A DNA stretch of 64,000 nt from Bretschneidera sinensis (Eukaryota > Streptophyta > Magnoliopsida > Brassicales > Akaniaceae): NCBI GenBank assembly GCA_023935145.1, contig CM043700.1, forward strand, positions 135,876,828-135,940,827, given 5' to 3'. A model generated the notes under the pieces. It had not been told where the DNA came from and made no database searches. It saw only the letters and a list, made by a program, of their open reading frames with translations. Both the position numbers and the translations under genes were made by a program. Positions 1-12,604 of this stretch are shown piece by piece (the first letter of the stretch is position 1; each line of letters opens with the position of its first letter).

Positions 1-1370
1 CAAATGTTGTGCTTGGGAATTCATTAATTGACATGTACGGGGAGCTTGGTCTTGTTGATTATGCTATTGGTGTGTTTCTGACTATGGAAGTGTTGGATAT
101 TATCTCTTGGAATTCGTTGATTTCAAGCTGTTGTAAGTCGGACCATGGAGAATTATCAACGAGTCTGTTTTATTTGATGAGTTCCATGGGGTATCAACCT
201 GATGAGTACACAGTTTCAACAGTTATAACTGTTTGTTCTGGTCTACAAAATTTGGATAAGAGTAAGCAAATTTTTGCTCTCTGTATCAAGGTGGGATTTC
301 TTTCGAATTCCATTGTTTCCAGTGCCATGATTGACTTGTTTTCCAAATGCAGCAGATTCGAGGACTCAGTTCAGCTCTTCGAAGAGCTAGATCAATGGGA
401 TACTGCACTCTGCAATTCTATGATTTCGAGCTATGCTAGGCATGGTTTTTTGGAGGATGCTCTACAACTTTTTATGCTCACGTTGCGGGAGGATTTGAGG
501 CCTACTGAGTTCACAATCAGCAGTGTTCTAAGCTCAATCTCCATCCTTACATTGGAACATGGAATTCAAGTTCATTCCTTAACGACCAAGCTAGGTTTCG
601 AGTTAGATCCAATTGTTGCCAACTCATTGGTGGAGATGTACAATAAATTAGGGTTAATTGACTCTGCTATGAAAATCTTTGTTAAAATGGACGTAAAAGA
701 TTTGATATCCTGGAATACCATGATCATGGGTTTGACTCACAATGGTAGATTAGTTGAGGCCCTGGACATTTTTAAAGAATTGCTTAAAGGAGGTCCACCG
801 CCAGATCGAATAACATTTACTGGTGTTTTATTGGCTTGCAACTATGGTGGTTTTGTTGATGAAGGAATCGCTATATTTTCATTGATGGAAAAGGAATATG
901 GAGTTACAATTGATAATGAGCATTATGCTTGTATAGTTGACTTGCTGTGTCAAGCTGGTAAACTCAAAGAGGCAATATGTATTACAGAAACAATGCCTTA
1001 CAAACCCAATTCTTCAATTTGGGGATCAATACTCCGTGCTTCTGCAATTTATGGAGACCTGAAACTCATTGAGACAGTAGCAGAGAGGATAATAAAGTTG
1101 GAACCACGGTCAACTCTACCGTATTTGGTGCTGGCTCGGGCATATGAGATGAGGGGCCGTTGGGAGGGTCTGGTTCGAATCAGGAAGGCAATAAGACAGA
1201 AAGGGGTGAGAAAAATTATAGGAAGCAGTTGGATTGCAACAAAAAACCATGTATATACTTTTAAGGCAAACCAGTTAAAGCATCACAGAGGCAAGGACAT
1301 CTATTCAATATTGAGGTTACTGATTTGGGAGATGGAGGATGAAGGTCATTTCAATCTACAGTATGACTAA
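1..1370 (+). CDS. PPR protein, PLS/E class, 5'-truncated by window edge
   Basis: This is the C-terminal part of an intronless pentatricopeptide repeat protein. The frame is open from the window start; the first in-frame codons read N-V-V-L-G-N-S-L-I-D-M-Y, a normal repeat interior, so the true start lies upstream. About 455 residues are visible. Alternating P, L and S repeats show the hallmarks SWNSLISSC, PDEYTVSTV, NSMISSYARHG, SWNTMIMGLTHNG and PDRITFTGVLLAC. The tail (ADLLC-like segment, TMPYKPNSSIWGSILRA, then RWEGLVRIRKAIRQKGVRK and GSSWI) is the E/E+ extension; it stops at TAA without a DYW domain. Family knowledge: such proteins bind organellar RNA by sequence and usually specify C-to-U editing, recruiting a deaminase in trans when DYW is absent. 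It resembles Arabidopsis At1g43980-type proteins, but I am not sure of the orthologue. The organelle cannot be judged without the N-terminus. Confidence 0.93.
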   Translation, partial: NVVLGNSLIDMYGELGLVDYAIGVFLTMEVLDIISWNSLISSCCKSDHGELSTSLFYLMSSMGYQPDEYTVSTVITVCSGLQNLDKSKQIFALCIKVGFLSNSIVSSAMIDLFSKCSRFEDSVQLFEELDQWDTALCNSMISSYARHGFLEDALQLFMLTLREDLRPTEFTISSVLSSISILTLEHGIQVHSLTTKLGFELDPIVANSLVEMYNKLGLIDSAMKIFVKMDVKDLISWNTMIMGLTHNGRLVEALDIFKELLKGGPPPDRITFTGVLLACNYGGFVDEGIAIFSLMEKEYGVTIDNEHYACIVDLLCQAGKLKEAICITETMPYKPNSSIWGSILRASAIYGDLKLIETVAERIIKLEPRSTLPYLVLARAYEMRGRWEGLVRIRKAIRQKGVRKIIGSSWIATKNHVYTFKANQLKHHRGKDIYSILRLLIWEMEDEGHFNLQYD

Positions 1371-2046
1371 GTGGATGCTGATTGGGAATAAGATTCAAGC
1401 ACAAGTTGAGAAATAGGAAACATTTCAGATTCCGATTGATTGGTATAGCTACCAGTGTTGTTTGCTAGAGTTCTCTATACTGTAGTGCAGCCGTAGATTA
1501 TAGGATCTCAGCTATTAAAAGATCACCATGTAGGCTGGAGCTATGCCCTTGTCTGTCTTAACTTAGTATGCTAACCTGAGGTCAGTTCCTTGATATTGTT
1601 TCAATTGCAGTTGAACTAGCATTAGTGATGTTTATTATTCTAGTGTAAAGTTGTATTTTTGCCCTTGGATTATACACATTGAACTTGAAGAAGTGTGAAT
1701 GTCGATTATGTGATTAAGAACTATTGGATAGGATTTTTCTTAGTTTATTTGTTTGCCCCACGCAACGAGTTTTCTTTGGTGAGATGCTTAAATGCCCTGC
1801 AGAAATTCATAATTAGAAGAAGATACCGTTCCGTTGGAAGTGGGAGACTGAGGTCCTGTTTGGTTCACCTGATAAGGAGGAGGAGAGTGGCAATCCAGCA
1901 TTTGGTGCACCTGGTGTTTGGTGCTCTGGATGAATGGTGGATGGGATGAGTAGCTGGATTATGTGCTATGATTGGAAATGGAAACTTCATGCCACTTTTC
2001 CTGCTCTAAGTTATGTGATTTTTGAATCAACAGTTGTGTTCCCCCG
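1371..2046. other. PPR 3' flank, no gene seen
   Basis: This is the presumed 3' UTR and spacer of the PPR gene. It contains one open frame of 84 codons (1695-1949) with an Arg-rich, biased composition and no recognisable domain, which I do not call a gene. Confidence 0.5.
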
Positions 2047-2170
2047 GCATGCGAGAATCTCTGTATAGCAATGATCTACACCTTGGTTACATCAGCCAAA
2101 GAATGGCTGTCTGAAAGATATGGCCAAGAAGCTGGAGTTGGCAACACTGAGGAAGAAGAGCCTGGAAAAG
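2047..2170 (+). pseudogene. RWD-domain protein (RWDD1/GIR2-type) exon fragment
   Basis: The frame through 2047-2170 reads A-C-E-N-L-C-I-A-M-I-Y-T-L-V-T-S-A-K-E-W, then LSERYGQ and an acidic Glu-rich run. This matches the end of the RWD domain of plant RWDD1/GIR2-like proteins (usual form ENLGMAMIYTLVTSAKEWLSER). A usable donor follows: GGAAAAG then GTGATG. Neither the upstream RWD exons nor the conserved downstream exon (family segment VPHGEPVT) was found nearby. I infer a captured or leftover exon rather than a working gene. Alternatively it is an exon of a gene whose other exons I failed to see in 2171-3200. Confidence 0.55.
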
Positions 2171-5137
2171 GTGATGTATGGCTGTTTGTTCTTTGTTTCA
2201 GTTTCCACTTCTGTTGTGTTTATATGTTTACTAGATTCAGGTGCAAGTATAATTTAGAAAACTACATTTGCCAGATCCTGACAAATTGTCAAACCATTGA
2301 TGGCATTATATTATTTTGTATTCATAGCTCACATGCGTATCTATCCATGTATAAGAGCTAGTTGAGAATCTTAATCCTTGAACTTGTCTTTCTAGTCAAG
2401 TCCTGCATTTTACTACAATGGTTGTTAAGCCAATCAATTCAATCAGTTCCATCAAATTTACCCAAAACTATCAGTAAGCTATCGATGCTTTTTCTTTCAA
2501 TGACAGTACGTATCTTAATCAGTTTTTACATATATTATTCGTTTAACTCTTCATATATGTGGCTGGCATTATAACTGTCGTTGTATCAAGCATTTTAATA
2601 TGGAAGTTGCCTTGCAAACTTCCCTACTCGGGCAAATCCTTAGGTGTAAACATCTTATGGGTTTCTATGCTTGCCTTTCATAACTGCATTTAGTTAGATG
2701 GTGGAAATTTTTCAGAGTTTTCAATATTATGAACAGGATGTCTTCTCCTGTAAAAGCTGATTATGAAATTAAAGATTTGGATCGTGAAGAAGTACATGCT
2801 GGCGTTAATAAGGAATGTTTGCCTTTGATGCAAATAGTGATCAGATTTGGTTTGGGAATTCTATTATCTTGAGACTAAGCAATATGAATCGTCTTTGTGG
2901 CGATAAGATTTGGTTTTCTGAGTTGTGTATTGCTGTGGAGTTCTGTTCTGTTCTGTTCTGTTATGTCTATTTTCATTTGAAGTCTGGTTTTTTGGAGGAC
3001 GGTTTTTCAAACAAGGAAATATTAAAGCTTGCTTTTGTTGAATCCCGTGTTTTTCTTGCTATATTAGGTGTTTTAAGTGCCAGATCAGATTTTCAGTGGA
3101 GCCAAATCTGCAGATCAATAGTTTGTCAATAGTCCTCTGAGTTTGTTTTCTATTTTGTTATTGTGACCGATAATTGTATTGCTAGTTTGTTAATTGAATA
3201 GAATTATCCCTTTTGGTGTGTTATATTTATAATTAAAATATGTTTATTATTTTAATTATCCCTTCAAAAAAATACATATCCTAATGCATGTGCTGTTAGA
3301 CTGATCATTACCATAAACGTGTTCAACTACAACATGTCGAGACTATCTTCCTGACTAGATTCTGACTTCCTGATGCATTTGCTGGTAGCCTGATCATTAT
3401 CTTATGCTAGAAAAAGACACGTTATATGCGTTTTTTGACAGAATAAAATTCAATCGATTGATGCTATGGCTGAATTTTAATTTACTAAGGTAATTAGTAA
3501 AGTTTTACAAAATCATCAATCAAAATTTAATTTTGATATAAATAGAGTTTTACATTCGATGCAAACAAAAATTCACCGTATATATCATGTTGATCAATAA
3601 AAATTATGAATGTTTCAAAAAGATAATCATGGATCCATCGATATTTATAAAAAATCATTAACCATGCAAGAATATAAAAGTTTAGGATGCATGATAATTT
3701 TGAATCTAATGGCCAAATTACCTGTAAAGAGTAAAAACCATAGTGATAATCTCCTAACTTAGTAATTCCGAGCTCTTATTTTTTTATGATTCTTTTATTA
3801 TCTTTTCCGAGTACAAAACTAATCTCATTCGTTTAGATTAAATTTTTTTAGTAGTCTATAAAAATATATTAAAGATAGAAACTATGCGTATATTACATAA
3901 TTTCTGGTTTTTTTAATTGTAATCTGATCAGTGCATAAAAAAAAAAAAAACTAAAGTAATTAAGTTAAGGTGATCAAATCTATGTTAATTAATAATGGCC
4001 ATTGACTATAATGAATGTTTGCAATTGAGTATGAAATTCTCGATTAAATTAGAGATATGCCTGGATTTTATATGACTCAAATTTTGCCTAGAACTAGTGC
4101 ATGGATATGAAGCATTAAGTATGAGAGTTAACACATTAAACTCTCAATTTCAGTTTAGTAGACTAGAATTTAATAAAAAGAATTCAAACATTATAATTGG
4201 GTACCCATAGATTTAGGATTGCTTTAAATTTTGAAGCATTTTTTTTTTCCAACCGATCTAATACATGGATTGCCTTGTAAGGAGTTCTTTATTGACACTC
4301 CACAAATAGTTATTGACACTTCACTTATTTTTTTAATCCATGAAACTTACAATAATACCTTTAATTAAAATAAAATTAGACATACAATTTGAATTTTGAA
4401 ATATAATTACTATCATATATTCTATTTACAAGTTCTTATAATACAAAATCTTTTATTAATTATTTATTTTTCATCTTTAACTCTTTACCTTTTTATTTTT
4501 GCAGTTAATTTTTTTTTAATTAATTAATTAATTTATTTATTTTAATAATAATAGATAATTAATTGATGAAATATGTGTTCCACCTTGAACATTAATAATT
4601 TTCAAGACTATATTGTTAATGACTTTTTTTAATTAATTTATTTAGAATTAATAAATGAAAACAGTACATTTTAAAAATATTTTCAAAAGTTAAATCTTTT
4701 TTAGATAGATTAATCAATCTTTGTCACGTAAAAATTGAATACATGCCTTTAACAAAAAAATTGAAAGGAAAATAAAGAAAACCATAAGAGGGAAAAAAAA
4801 AAAGAAAGAAAGAAAGAAAAAAGATAGTTGAGAAAGAAAAATTTTACTATCAAAGTAAAGAGGGTAAAGAGACCCAAAAAAAATTATAAATAATAAAATA
4901 ATAAATCAACACTCACGTATTATTAAAATGATAATTTCATTTAATCTAATAAAAAAGTAAATAAACGTGTTGAAATGCTTTGTACGTATAACCTCACAGC
5001 AGATACACTTTTCCTTCCCAGACTTTTATTTTCGGCTTTTGGTATCCATATTTCACTCTGTTTCTGTTTATTATTTTCCCTTCTTTTTCACTTCCAGTTT
5101 TGTACCATCATCTTGTTATTAAGGAATAGTTTTTGAC
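2171..5137. other. AT-rich intergenic region and BCKDH upstream region
   Basis: No convincing gene was found. Open frames at 2362-2574 and 2815-3132 have no domain. From 3130 to 4980 the DNA is strongly AT-rich with A and T runs, including a GAAA-repeat patch at about 4800-4822. A roughly 28-bp phrase around TGATCATTA occurs twice (near 3282-3310 and 3371-3400). The last 150 bases before 5138 are C/T-rich, as in plant core promoters and leaders; I see no clear TATA box. Confidence 0.5.
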
Positions 5138-8100
5138 ATGGCAATTTGGTTGGCAAGATCAAGAACCATGATTGCTTCTAATCTAAAGCAAAAGAAGGAT
5201 TTATTGGGAATTCTAAGCAAGAGTTCTTGGTGCTCTGCTTTTCATTGCTCTCTTTCTGCATCTACAGCCTCATCAATTGCTAAGAATCGTATATATCAAC
5301 GACCATTTACATGCAACTCAGCTACTCCTTTCTCGGTTTGGCGATTCAAGTCCACCGCAGCTGGAAAACAATTTGATTCACTGCATGCTAGTGATGATGA
5401 AGATATTCATGAGGTAAGTCTTAGCTGCCAATTTTTTTTATCTTCCTTACGGCATAGTTATTACTAGTGTGTCTCCTCAGTTTAATTCACAAGAGAACGT
5501 ATATATTGAGTAATTAGGAGGGAAAAAGAGGAAAAGATAAGAAAGAGGAGATAATTTTGACAATTTTCCTAGCTTATTAGAATATAATTCTGATCGATAG
5601 AGAAGAAAATGGAAGAAAATAAGAGAAAGTGAAGATGTACAAATGAGATCCAAGATGGAAAAAAATTAAAGAAGATTGATATGTTTTATAAGTAAAAAAT
5701 TGAAAAAAACATACATTTTATCTTAACTTTTTACTCTATCTCCAATGGTTTAATTTTTTTAAAAAATTGTGATTTATATAAATAAATAAAAAAAGATCCC
5801 ACGAGATCAAGAAAGTTCATTTATAATCACATAGAAATTAAATAGTAATTGTTTTATAAAAGATAAAAAATTAAATACCAAAGTTATTACTTAATTTTCT
5901 CGTGATTATCAGTAAACTTGTCTGGTTCCGTGATAACTCCCACGTAACCTACTGAATAATATAAATAAATATTTTCAATTTCATAATAACTTTTATAAAA
6001 TTAAATCTGTAATATCAATATCAATCATCCAATTCTTTTCTTTCCGTAACGATAAAAAAAATTTATTTTTCGCGTAATTCTCTTGCCCTATTTTCCTTAT
6101 CCTCAGTTTCCACCCTACCTTTGTACCTTACAAAATGAATGCATGATCGTAACTTGCCACTACTAATTTTAGCTATCATAGACAAATTCTTGCCACGTAT
6201 GAATGATAATAAAATATGTGTTTCATATCAATTATTGGCGTGGCATGAAGTTCCATAATTATGGAATTGTCTATTTCCTATAAAAGAGAGCTTTTTAGTC
6301 AAGTTCTCCCATTCCGATCCTTATCCACACCAATGCATTTTTCTTATACTAATATTTTGCTTGGCCTTATGGCTAAGCTCAACCTGTTTTGTCCTATCCC
6401 TTCATTTTGTAGGAAGAAAAGCTAAGCTGGGATCCACCATTGTACTTAGAATTATCAGTGTCCGAACATCTGTTCGAATCTCTTTACAAAAGTTTTCTCT
6501 CTCGCTAATTGGGTAGCTCTCAACCTAATTGGGTAATTAACTAAGTTTTTCGCTAAGCTAAACCTAAATGACAACTGTGATAATTAAACAATGTTGATTC
6601 TCTTCTTGTTAAAAAGTTGCTAGATTATTGAAAACAATAAATTTATCGAGTAATTCTTAAATAGATTTTGCTTAATAGACTAAATCAATTCTGAGTTGTC
6701 GCTTCAAAATTTACATACTTTTATATTTCAATTTATACGTTACAGTTGACTTTTTGAAACAATTTTAATTCAAAATTCTTTCAAATATGTTATTGATTTA
6801 AAATTATAAAAAAAATCGAATACTTGTGAACATTATGAAATTATATTTGTAAAATTTTAATGTTTTTAATTTAAAATAAAAAAATAATTTAATTAAATAA
6901 ATAGTGCACTATAATATATAAATTGAGACTAAAAAAATATATAAGAGCGATCTGTTGAATATTTTATTACACATAATTAATTTAGCTAGCTTATTTGAAG
7001 GTAAACTATCTATTATCCTAACAATTTTTATTGTACTTTTAATATTAGTTTGATAAATTGAGACTTTATAAAAAAAAAAATGCTTGATAAATTGAGACAA
7101 ACTTATTTATGCCTATCTATTTAGGTTGATGGAATTTGAATTTGATTAAACCCTCATTGTTTAGTGGTCACTTTCGGTTTTTCATATAAAAAATTCAGAT
7201 TTTATCTTACTCTTTTGTAAAAAAAAAAAATTGAAAAATCAAAATATTTTTTTTATAGAAAAAATTCAAGATTTTAATTTTACCTACATCTAGTCTCTCT
7301 TTTTCCTTTTTGTTAGATATCCCTACATCTAGTTTAGACTCTACAAACTTTAGGTAGATTTTTAATTTGCATACTATAAACATGTCCACACAATTGGGTA
7401 AGTTCTCTCCCTATAAAACGGGAAAAAAAGGAAATATTGCCTTTATAAATGGTGATCTCACCTACTTGGTTTCATAAAAACTCTTATAAATTTAGGAAAG
7501 TTTATTAATAATTATAAAAAAATTAAATGATAATTATTTCAAAAAAATTAAATACTAAAATTACTATTTAAATTTTTTGTAATTATTAATATTTTTTTTT
7601 ATTTTGTGTAACTCACACGAAATTAAATCCATGGCATCATGTTGCCGCTCAACGGAAAAAAAAAAAAAAAAATAGTATATGGTCTAAGCTTCAATGCGTT
7701 ATGCGTATATACCATATACTGACTAATTGGATTGGGCTTTTTCTACTGTGATTTACGAACCATTGCTACCTAAATGGCCTGTAAATGCTTTAGCTGTACT
7801 TGGGTTTAGGCCCATTGGGATTCAAGAAAGTTTATTTCTTTTTGCTATTTTTCTATTTTTCTTTTTCCCATCAAGAATTCATTTCCCTTAACAACGTGCA
7901 TGTAGTTGCCAAGAATTCTCATCCCTACTGCAATTCCATCATTGAATTGTAATGTCTAACAACATATGAATTTCAAATTTGGAACTTAAATTCATAGAAA
8001 TGGTGATAATGAATCTATTGGTTTAACAGGAGTTGGATTTCCCAGGAGGGAAGGTTACATATACTCCGGAAATGAAATTCATTGCAGAATCTCCCGGGAA

Positions 8101-10887
8101 AAGAATACCATGCTTTCGAGTTCTTGATAACAATGGAGAACCAATTACAGGAAGTGATTTTGAGCCAGTATGTCATTTTTTCTTTTAAAAATTATCAATT
8201 TGCAATGTTGAAATGAAAAAAAAGAAGAAGAAAGAACTATTATTCTAAAGTTTCGTATTGATTTTAGATGAGCAAGGAAGTTGCAGTAAAAATGTATGGA
8301 GACATGGCAACTCTTCAATTGATGGATACCATATTCTATGAAGCACAAAGGCAAGGAAGAATATCATTCTATCTTACCACAATTGGGGAAGAAGCAATTA
8401 ACATAGCATCAGCAGCTGCACTTAGTGCAGATGATGTTGTCTTGCCTCAGGTGAACACTTGCCACATGAATTCAGTATGAACATATATAGATTCTTAAAT
8501 TTTCCACTTACACGAAAAGTTATATATTTTCCTGTTTGATGATGTATTAATTATCTATACTAGGCAAAATCAATGTTCCTCCGTAGAAATCCTTAAATTA
8601 ATTTTGTATTAAACCATGTTTCTGACCGAGCTGATGACACAGTTTGTTTGGGGAGGGTATTGGAGGGGAGGGGATCCTTTAAGAAACTGAGCAAAAGGAG
8701 GATACTTTACCCTCCCTTGCTCTCCCATTTTCTATTTTAACATCCAAATAAGGAAAGTGTTGCACCCTACCTTCCCATCCCCTCCATTCATGTGCCTCTC
8801 CCTCTCTTCCCCTCCAAACTCTCAAACACAATATAAGAGTATGTTTGTATCCAGAGAGGAGAGGAAAGAAAAGGATTCCATTCAAATTCTCTTATTTTCT
8901 CTCATTTCATCTCCTTTCAAAGTTCAAACTCCCAAACAATGATGAATTAATGTATTGGAGTTTTGAGGGGATTTGAAGAATAAAAGTTACATATCCCTCT
9001 GTATTTCACTTCGCTTCATTTCCTTTCATTCTTCTCAATCCAAAAGGTATAGTATCCTCATTTAAGCACCATCTCCTCTTACTGAAGTGTCCAGTTCCAT
9101 GACAGACATTGCCTATAAACATGTTAAACCACTGGTCTCAGTCAAATTTATCAGAATAATTCTTACAGTTTAGTTTAAGCTGCTATGTTTCATACTTTTA
9201 TCCCTTAGTGATTGCTATGCAAGTCGGGTTAATTTTTTCTTTTCAAGTTAAAATTTACCAATTGATGTGTTCTGTTCTGAATTTTGATTGAAGCAAACAG
9301 TTTGCTATTTTTCTGTTGTCCTCCTATAGGCTATAATTGATTAGTCACTGAAACTGATCACTGATGCATCTGTGATCTGTCTCATGTAATGCCAGTATCG
9401 AGAACCTGGAATTCTACTGTGGCGTGGTTTCACATTGGAACAATTCGCCAACCAATGTTTCGGTAACAAGGCTGATTATGGGAAAGGCAGGCAGATGCCT
9501 ATCCATTATGGGTCTAACAAGCACAATTACTTAACAGTTTCATCACCTATTGCGTAAGAAGCCGGGACCCCTTTATCACTTTTTAATCAGATCATAGATT
9601 TCTTGGTGCTGATCAACCATTTAAGTACATTAACTAAAGTTTTCAAATTTTATCAGCACTCAACTTCCGCAAGCTGTGGGAGTGGCTTATTCCCTTAAAA
9701 TGGAGAAAAAGGATGCTTGTGTAGTCACATTTATTGGAGATGGTGGCACCAGTGAGGTGATTGCACAAAAATCTCTCACCCTTTCTCCCTTTAGGAATCA
9801 AGATTTCAATTTGTCAATTTTCTAATTGTTTGCTATTTTTTTTTCAGGGAGATTTCCACGCTGGTTTGAACTTTGCAGCAGTTATGGAAGCCCCTGTCAT
9901 CTTTCTCTGTCGCAACAATGGCTGGGCCATTAGTACTCATATATCCGAACAATTTCGAAGTAATCTTTTCATCTCTAATCTTTCCAACATTTTCTGTTAA
10001 GTCACAATTATTTTATGGTATGTTTAGATCCTTGGAAAAAATATGAAAGAAAGGGAAAATCTGGAGGAAAATGAAAAAACAGAACTGTATGATCAGAATG
10101 ACTTGGGAAACCAGGAGCCTCCTGTGCCTATATATACTTTCAAGCATTAAAAAACACATGCAAATTATCTAATATTAACCAAATTGCTTATGTTTGGCAG
10201 GTGATGGGATTGTTGTAAAGGGTCAAGCTTATGGAATCCGAAGCATTCGAGTAGATGGAAACGACGCGCTTGCTGTTTATAGTGCGATTCGTGCAGCTCG
10301 TGGAATGGCTGTAACTGAACAAAGACCTGTCTTAGTCGAGGTAACATTGAAAATCTCTTAGGAGGCAGTGTTACTGAAGTTGTGTAAACAAAACATCATA
10401 ATTTACATTATAGTTAAAAAAAAAATTCACCTGTTGATTTTAACTTTCAGGCCCTCACATATAGAGTAGGACACCACTCAACATCTGATGATTCAACCAA
10501 GTACAGGCCAGCTGATGAGATTGATTACTGGAAAATGGTTCGAAACCCAGTAAACAGGTTTAAGAAATTTATTGAAAGGAATGGCTGGTGGAGTGATGAG
10601 GAAGACACTGAGCTTCAAAAAAACATTAAAAAACAGGTAATTATTAGAAATATGTTTATGATACTTTTTTTCTTCATTAATCTCTATTACATGGCTAAAC
10701 ATTTTTAAGTAATTTGCAGGTATTGAAAGCGATTCAGGGTGCAGAGAAAACAGATAAGCCTCCTCTTACAGAAATGTTCAGTGATGTCTATGATGTTCCA
10801 CCATCAAACCTTCAAGAGCAAGAGGAACGACTAAGAGAAACTATCAACAGATATCCACAAGACTATCCCACTGATGTTCCTATTTAG
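5138..10887 (+). CDS. BCKDHA: 2-oxoisovalerate dehydrogenase E1 subunit alpha, mitochondrial
   Basis: Exons are 5138-5413, 8030-8167, 8268-8450, 9396-9553, 9657-9756, 9848-9959, 10201-10340, 10451-10636 and 10720-10887; all introns are GT-AG and the frames join to 486 aa. The product is the thiamine-diphosphate E1-alpha of the branched-chain 2-oxo-acid dehydrogenase complex, which decarboxylates the keto acids of Leu, Ile and Val; it pairs with E1-beta in the mitochondrial matrix. Residues 1-80 or so are Ser/Arg/Lys-rich with few acids, a transit peptide. ThDP motif: GDG at 279-281 through NN at 308-309. The E1-alpha phosphorylation loop YRVGHHSTSDDS is at 373-384. Other family signatures are ELDFPGGKV, YEAQRQGRISFYLT, QYREPGILLWRGF and the C-terminal FSDVYDVPPSNL. 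Length fits plant homologues of about 470 aa. Intron 1 is 2.6 kb of AT-rich DNA without a visible gene. Confidence 0.96.
8641..9050. repeat. two abutting MITE-like inserts in BCKDHA intron 3
   Basis: Two short fold-back units lie side by side. The first (about 8641-8831) starts AGTTTGTTTGGGGAGGG and ends with its imperfect complement CCCCTCCAAACTCTCAAAC. The second (about 8841-9050) starts ATGTTTGTATCCAGAGAGG and ends TTCTTCTCAATCCAAAAGG. Termini with GTTTGG-type sequence are typical of Tourist-like (PIF/Harbinger) MITEs. No target duplication could be fixed. They explain why this intron is about 950 bp. Confidence 0.4.
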
Positions 10888-11840
10888 ATTATCTTTTGTT
10901 ATAATTATCAAGGAGGAAAAGAGGCTTCTAGCTTCCTCAATATTCAAATAATTAAAAACGGATGTTCAAGAATTTAAGTAATAATTAATTGTGTGGTGCA
11001 CTAACCAAGGAAAATATATGAATCATTATATTATAAGGTGGATGATTTAATGATAAGATTTCACAACCTGCCAGGAGAGTAATATTTAAAAAAAAAGGTC
11101 TTTGGAATTATGGAAATGTCCAAAATTAAAATGTGGATTCATCGTGATTCTTATCAAAGATATTCTTAGGTACGTGGGAATATTTTGTGCATGTAATTGC
11201 AATTCTACGAACGACACCTACTCTATTATCAGTTTATTACGCAATTCATACCACAAATACGTTTATATTATGCACTTAAATTCAGAGAAAAACTAATCTA
11301 TAAATTTATAAATTTGATAAATAATCTATAAATTTGTAGAAATCAAAATAGACATTTTGTAATTCTATAGTCTTAACTTTGATCTTTTCACCACTGAACC
11401 AAAACTTCATTGATTTTTTGTTTTCTATTTTCAAAATACATGTTTCGGAAAATGACAACAATTTTGTTTTTGTTTTTATACTCAAAATATAGAATTTAGA
11501 TAACTATATTTTAAAACAATTATTATAATTTTTTTTTCAAAAAGAAAGAAAGCGAAGAACAATTAAGTACTAAAATTTTCAAGGGGTGTTTTGAAATCAA
11601 TTTTATCAAATAATAAAACAAACACCTTTGTTCTTTTTTTTAAAAATAAAAATAAAATAAGAAACACCTTTGTTGAGAGTGAGAATCCAGTTTGTGGTGC
11701 AGTATGCGTATTTATTATTCAAAAGTAGGTTATTCATTAATTCAAGTATTAATTGACATGGCTCACATTTAAATTAATAAGAATCCATTTAGTTGAGGGA
11801 ACTAAGGTAGGAGTGAACAAATCTAATTCTATTTCAGCCC
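10888..11840. other. BCKDHA 3' flank, AT-rich, no gene seen
   Basis: This holds the presumed 3' UTR and AT-rich spacer. A 64-codon open frame at 11102-11296 has no recognisable features. Confidence 0.45.
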
Positions 11841-12539
11841 ATTGTCTCATGTTTGGTTCACTCTCATACTATTTATTTGGGATTTGAGATTAATTTAATC
11901 TTTATCTCAGTGTTTCTGTCCCAACCTCATTTGGACAAAAATAATCCCACCTTTGAGGGATTAATATTTTTCTCTTCCCATTTTACCCTTGCTTGTATAG
12001 ACCCATTTTCCCATTCTTCTTCCTCATCATTCTCTTTCTTCTTCTTCCCTTTCTCCTTCAACTTCTCCTTCTCTTTCTCCTCTCCCTTCTTCTTCTTCTT
12101 CCTCATCAATCTGCATTTCTACACAAAGTTGCGCAGCTTCATGCAGAGACCATGCAATCTCTACGCGAGGCAGCGCCTGCTCTACGCAAGGTCACACCAC
12201 CTCATGCAGATCTGCAGATTAAGGATGAAGAACAAGCAGGGAGAAGAGAAGAAGAAGAAGAAGAAAGGGGAAGAGAAAAGAGAATGAGGAGGAGAAAAAA
12301 AAAAGGGAAGAAGAAGAAAAAGGAGAGGAAGACAAAAAAAATCAATGTTGCCTCATTATTGATGATGGTGAATAGTAAGGGTATCTTAGTATTTATCTTT
12401 TTTATTCCACTTTAATCCCAGTTCAGCATATCTCGAATTAAACTAAGATTAAGATATTACTTCAGTATCTCATCTTATCTCATACTAATCCTAATCTCAT
12501 CCCACTATAATCATGTTCATGAATCAAACGGATCCTAAT
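11841..12539. repeat. fold-back (MITE-like) element with polypyrimidine/polypurine arms
   Basis: The left end (ATTGTCTCATGTTTGGTTCA) and the complement of the right end (ATTAGGATCCGTTTGATTCA) are related, and the similarity continues inwards for tens of bases (GGGATTTGAGATTA against GGGATGAGATTAGG). Inside, a C/T-rich tract (about 12000-12110) is mirrored by a G/A-rich tract (about 12226-12340), so one strand could form a long hairpin. The long open frames here on both strands come only from the low-complexity sequence. I infer a non-autonomous DNA transposon, possibly PIF/Harbinger-like. Confidence 0.5.
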
Positions 12540-12604
12540 GCATATACTATACTACAAACTACACTATTTTACTATATACGATCTTCACTCCTTTGTTGGA
12601 GAAA

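Noticed and set aside
1695..1949. 84-codon open frame after the PPR gene
   Set aside because: Biased Arg-rich composition, no domain and no start context; probably 3' flank.
2738..2815. Coding-looking phrase (KADYEIKDLDREEVHAGVN)
   Set aside because: No splice-supported frame, no family I recognise and stops nearby.
11853..12415. Overlapping 140-144 codon frames on the plus strand and one on the minus strand
   Set aside because: Produced by CTT/GAA low-complexity arms of the fold-back element.
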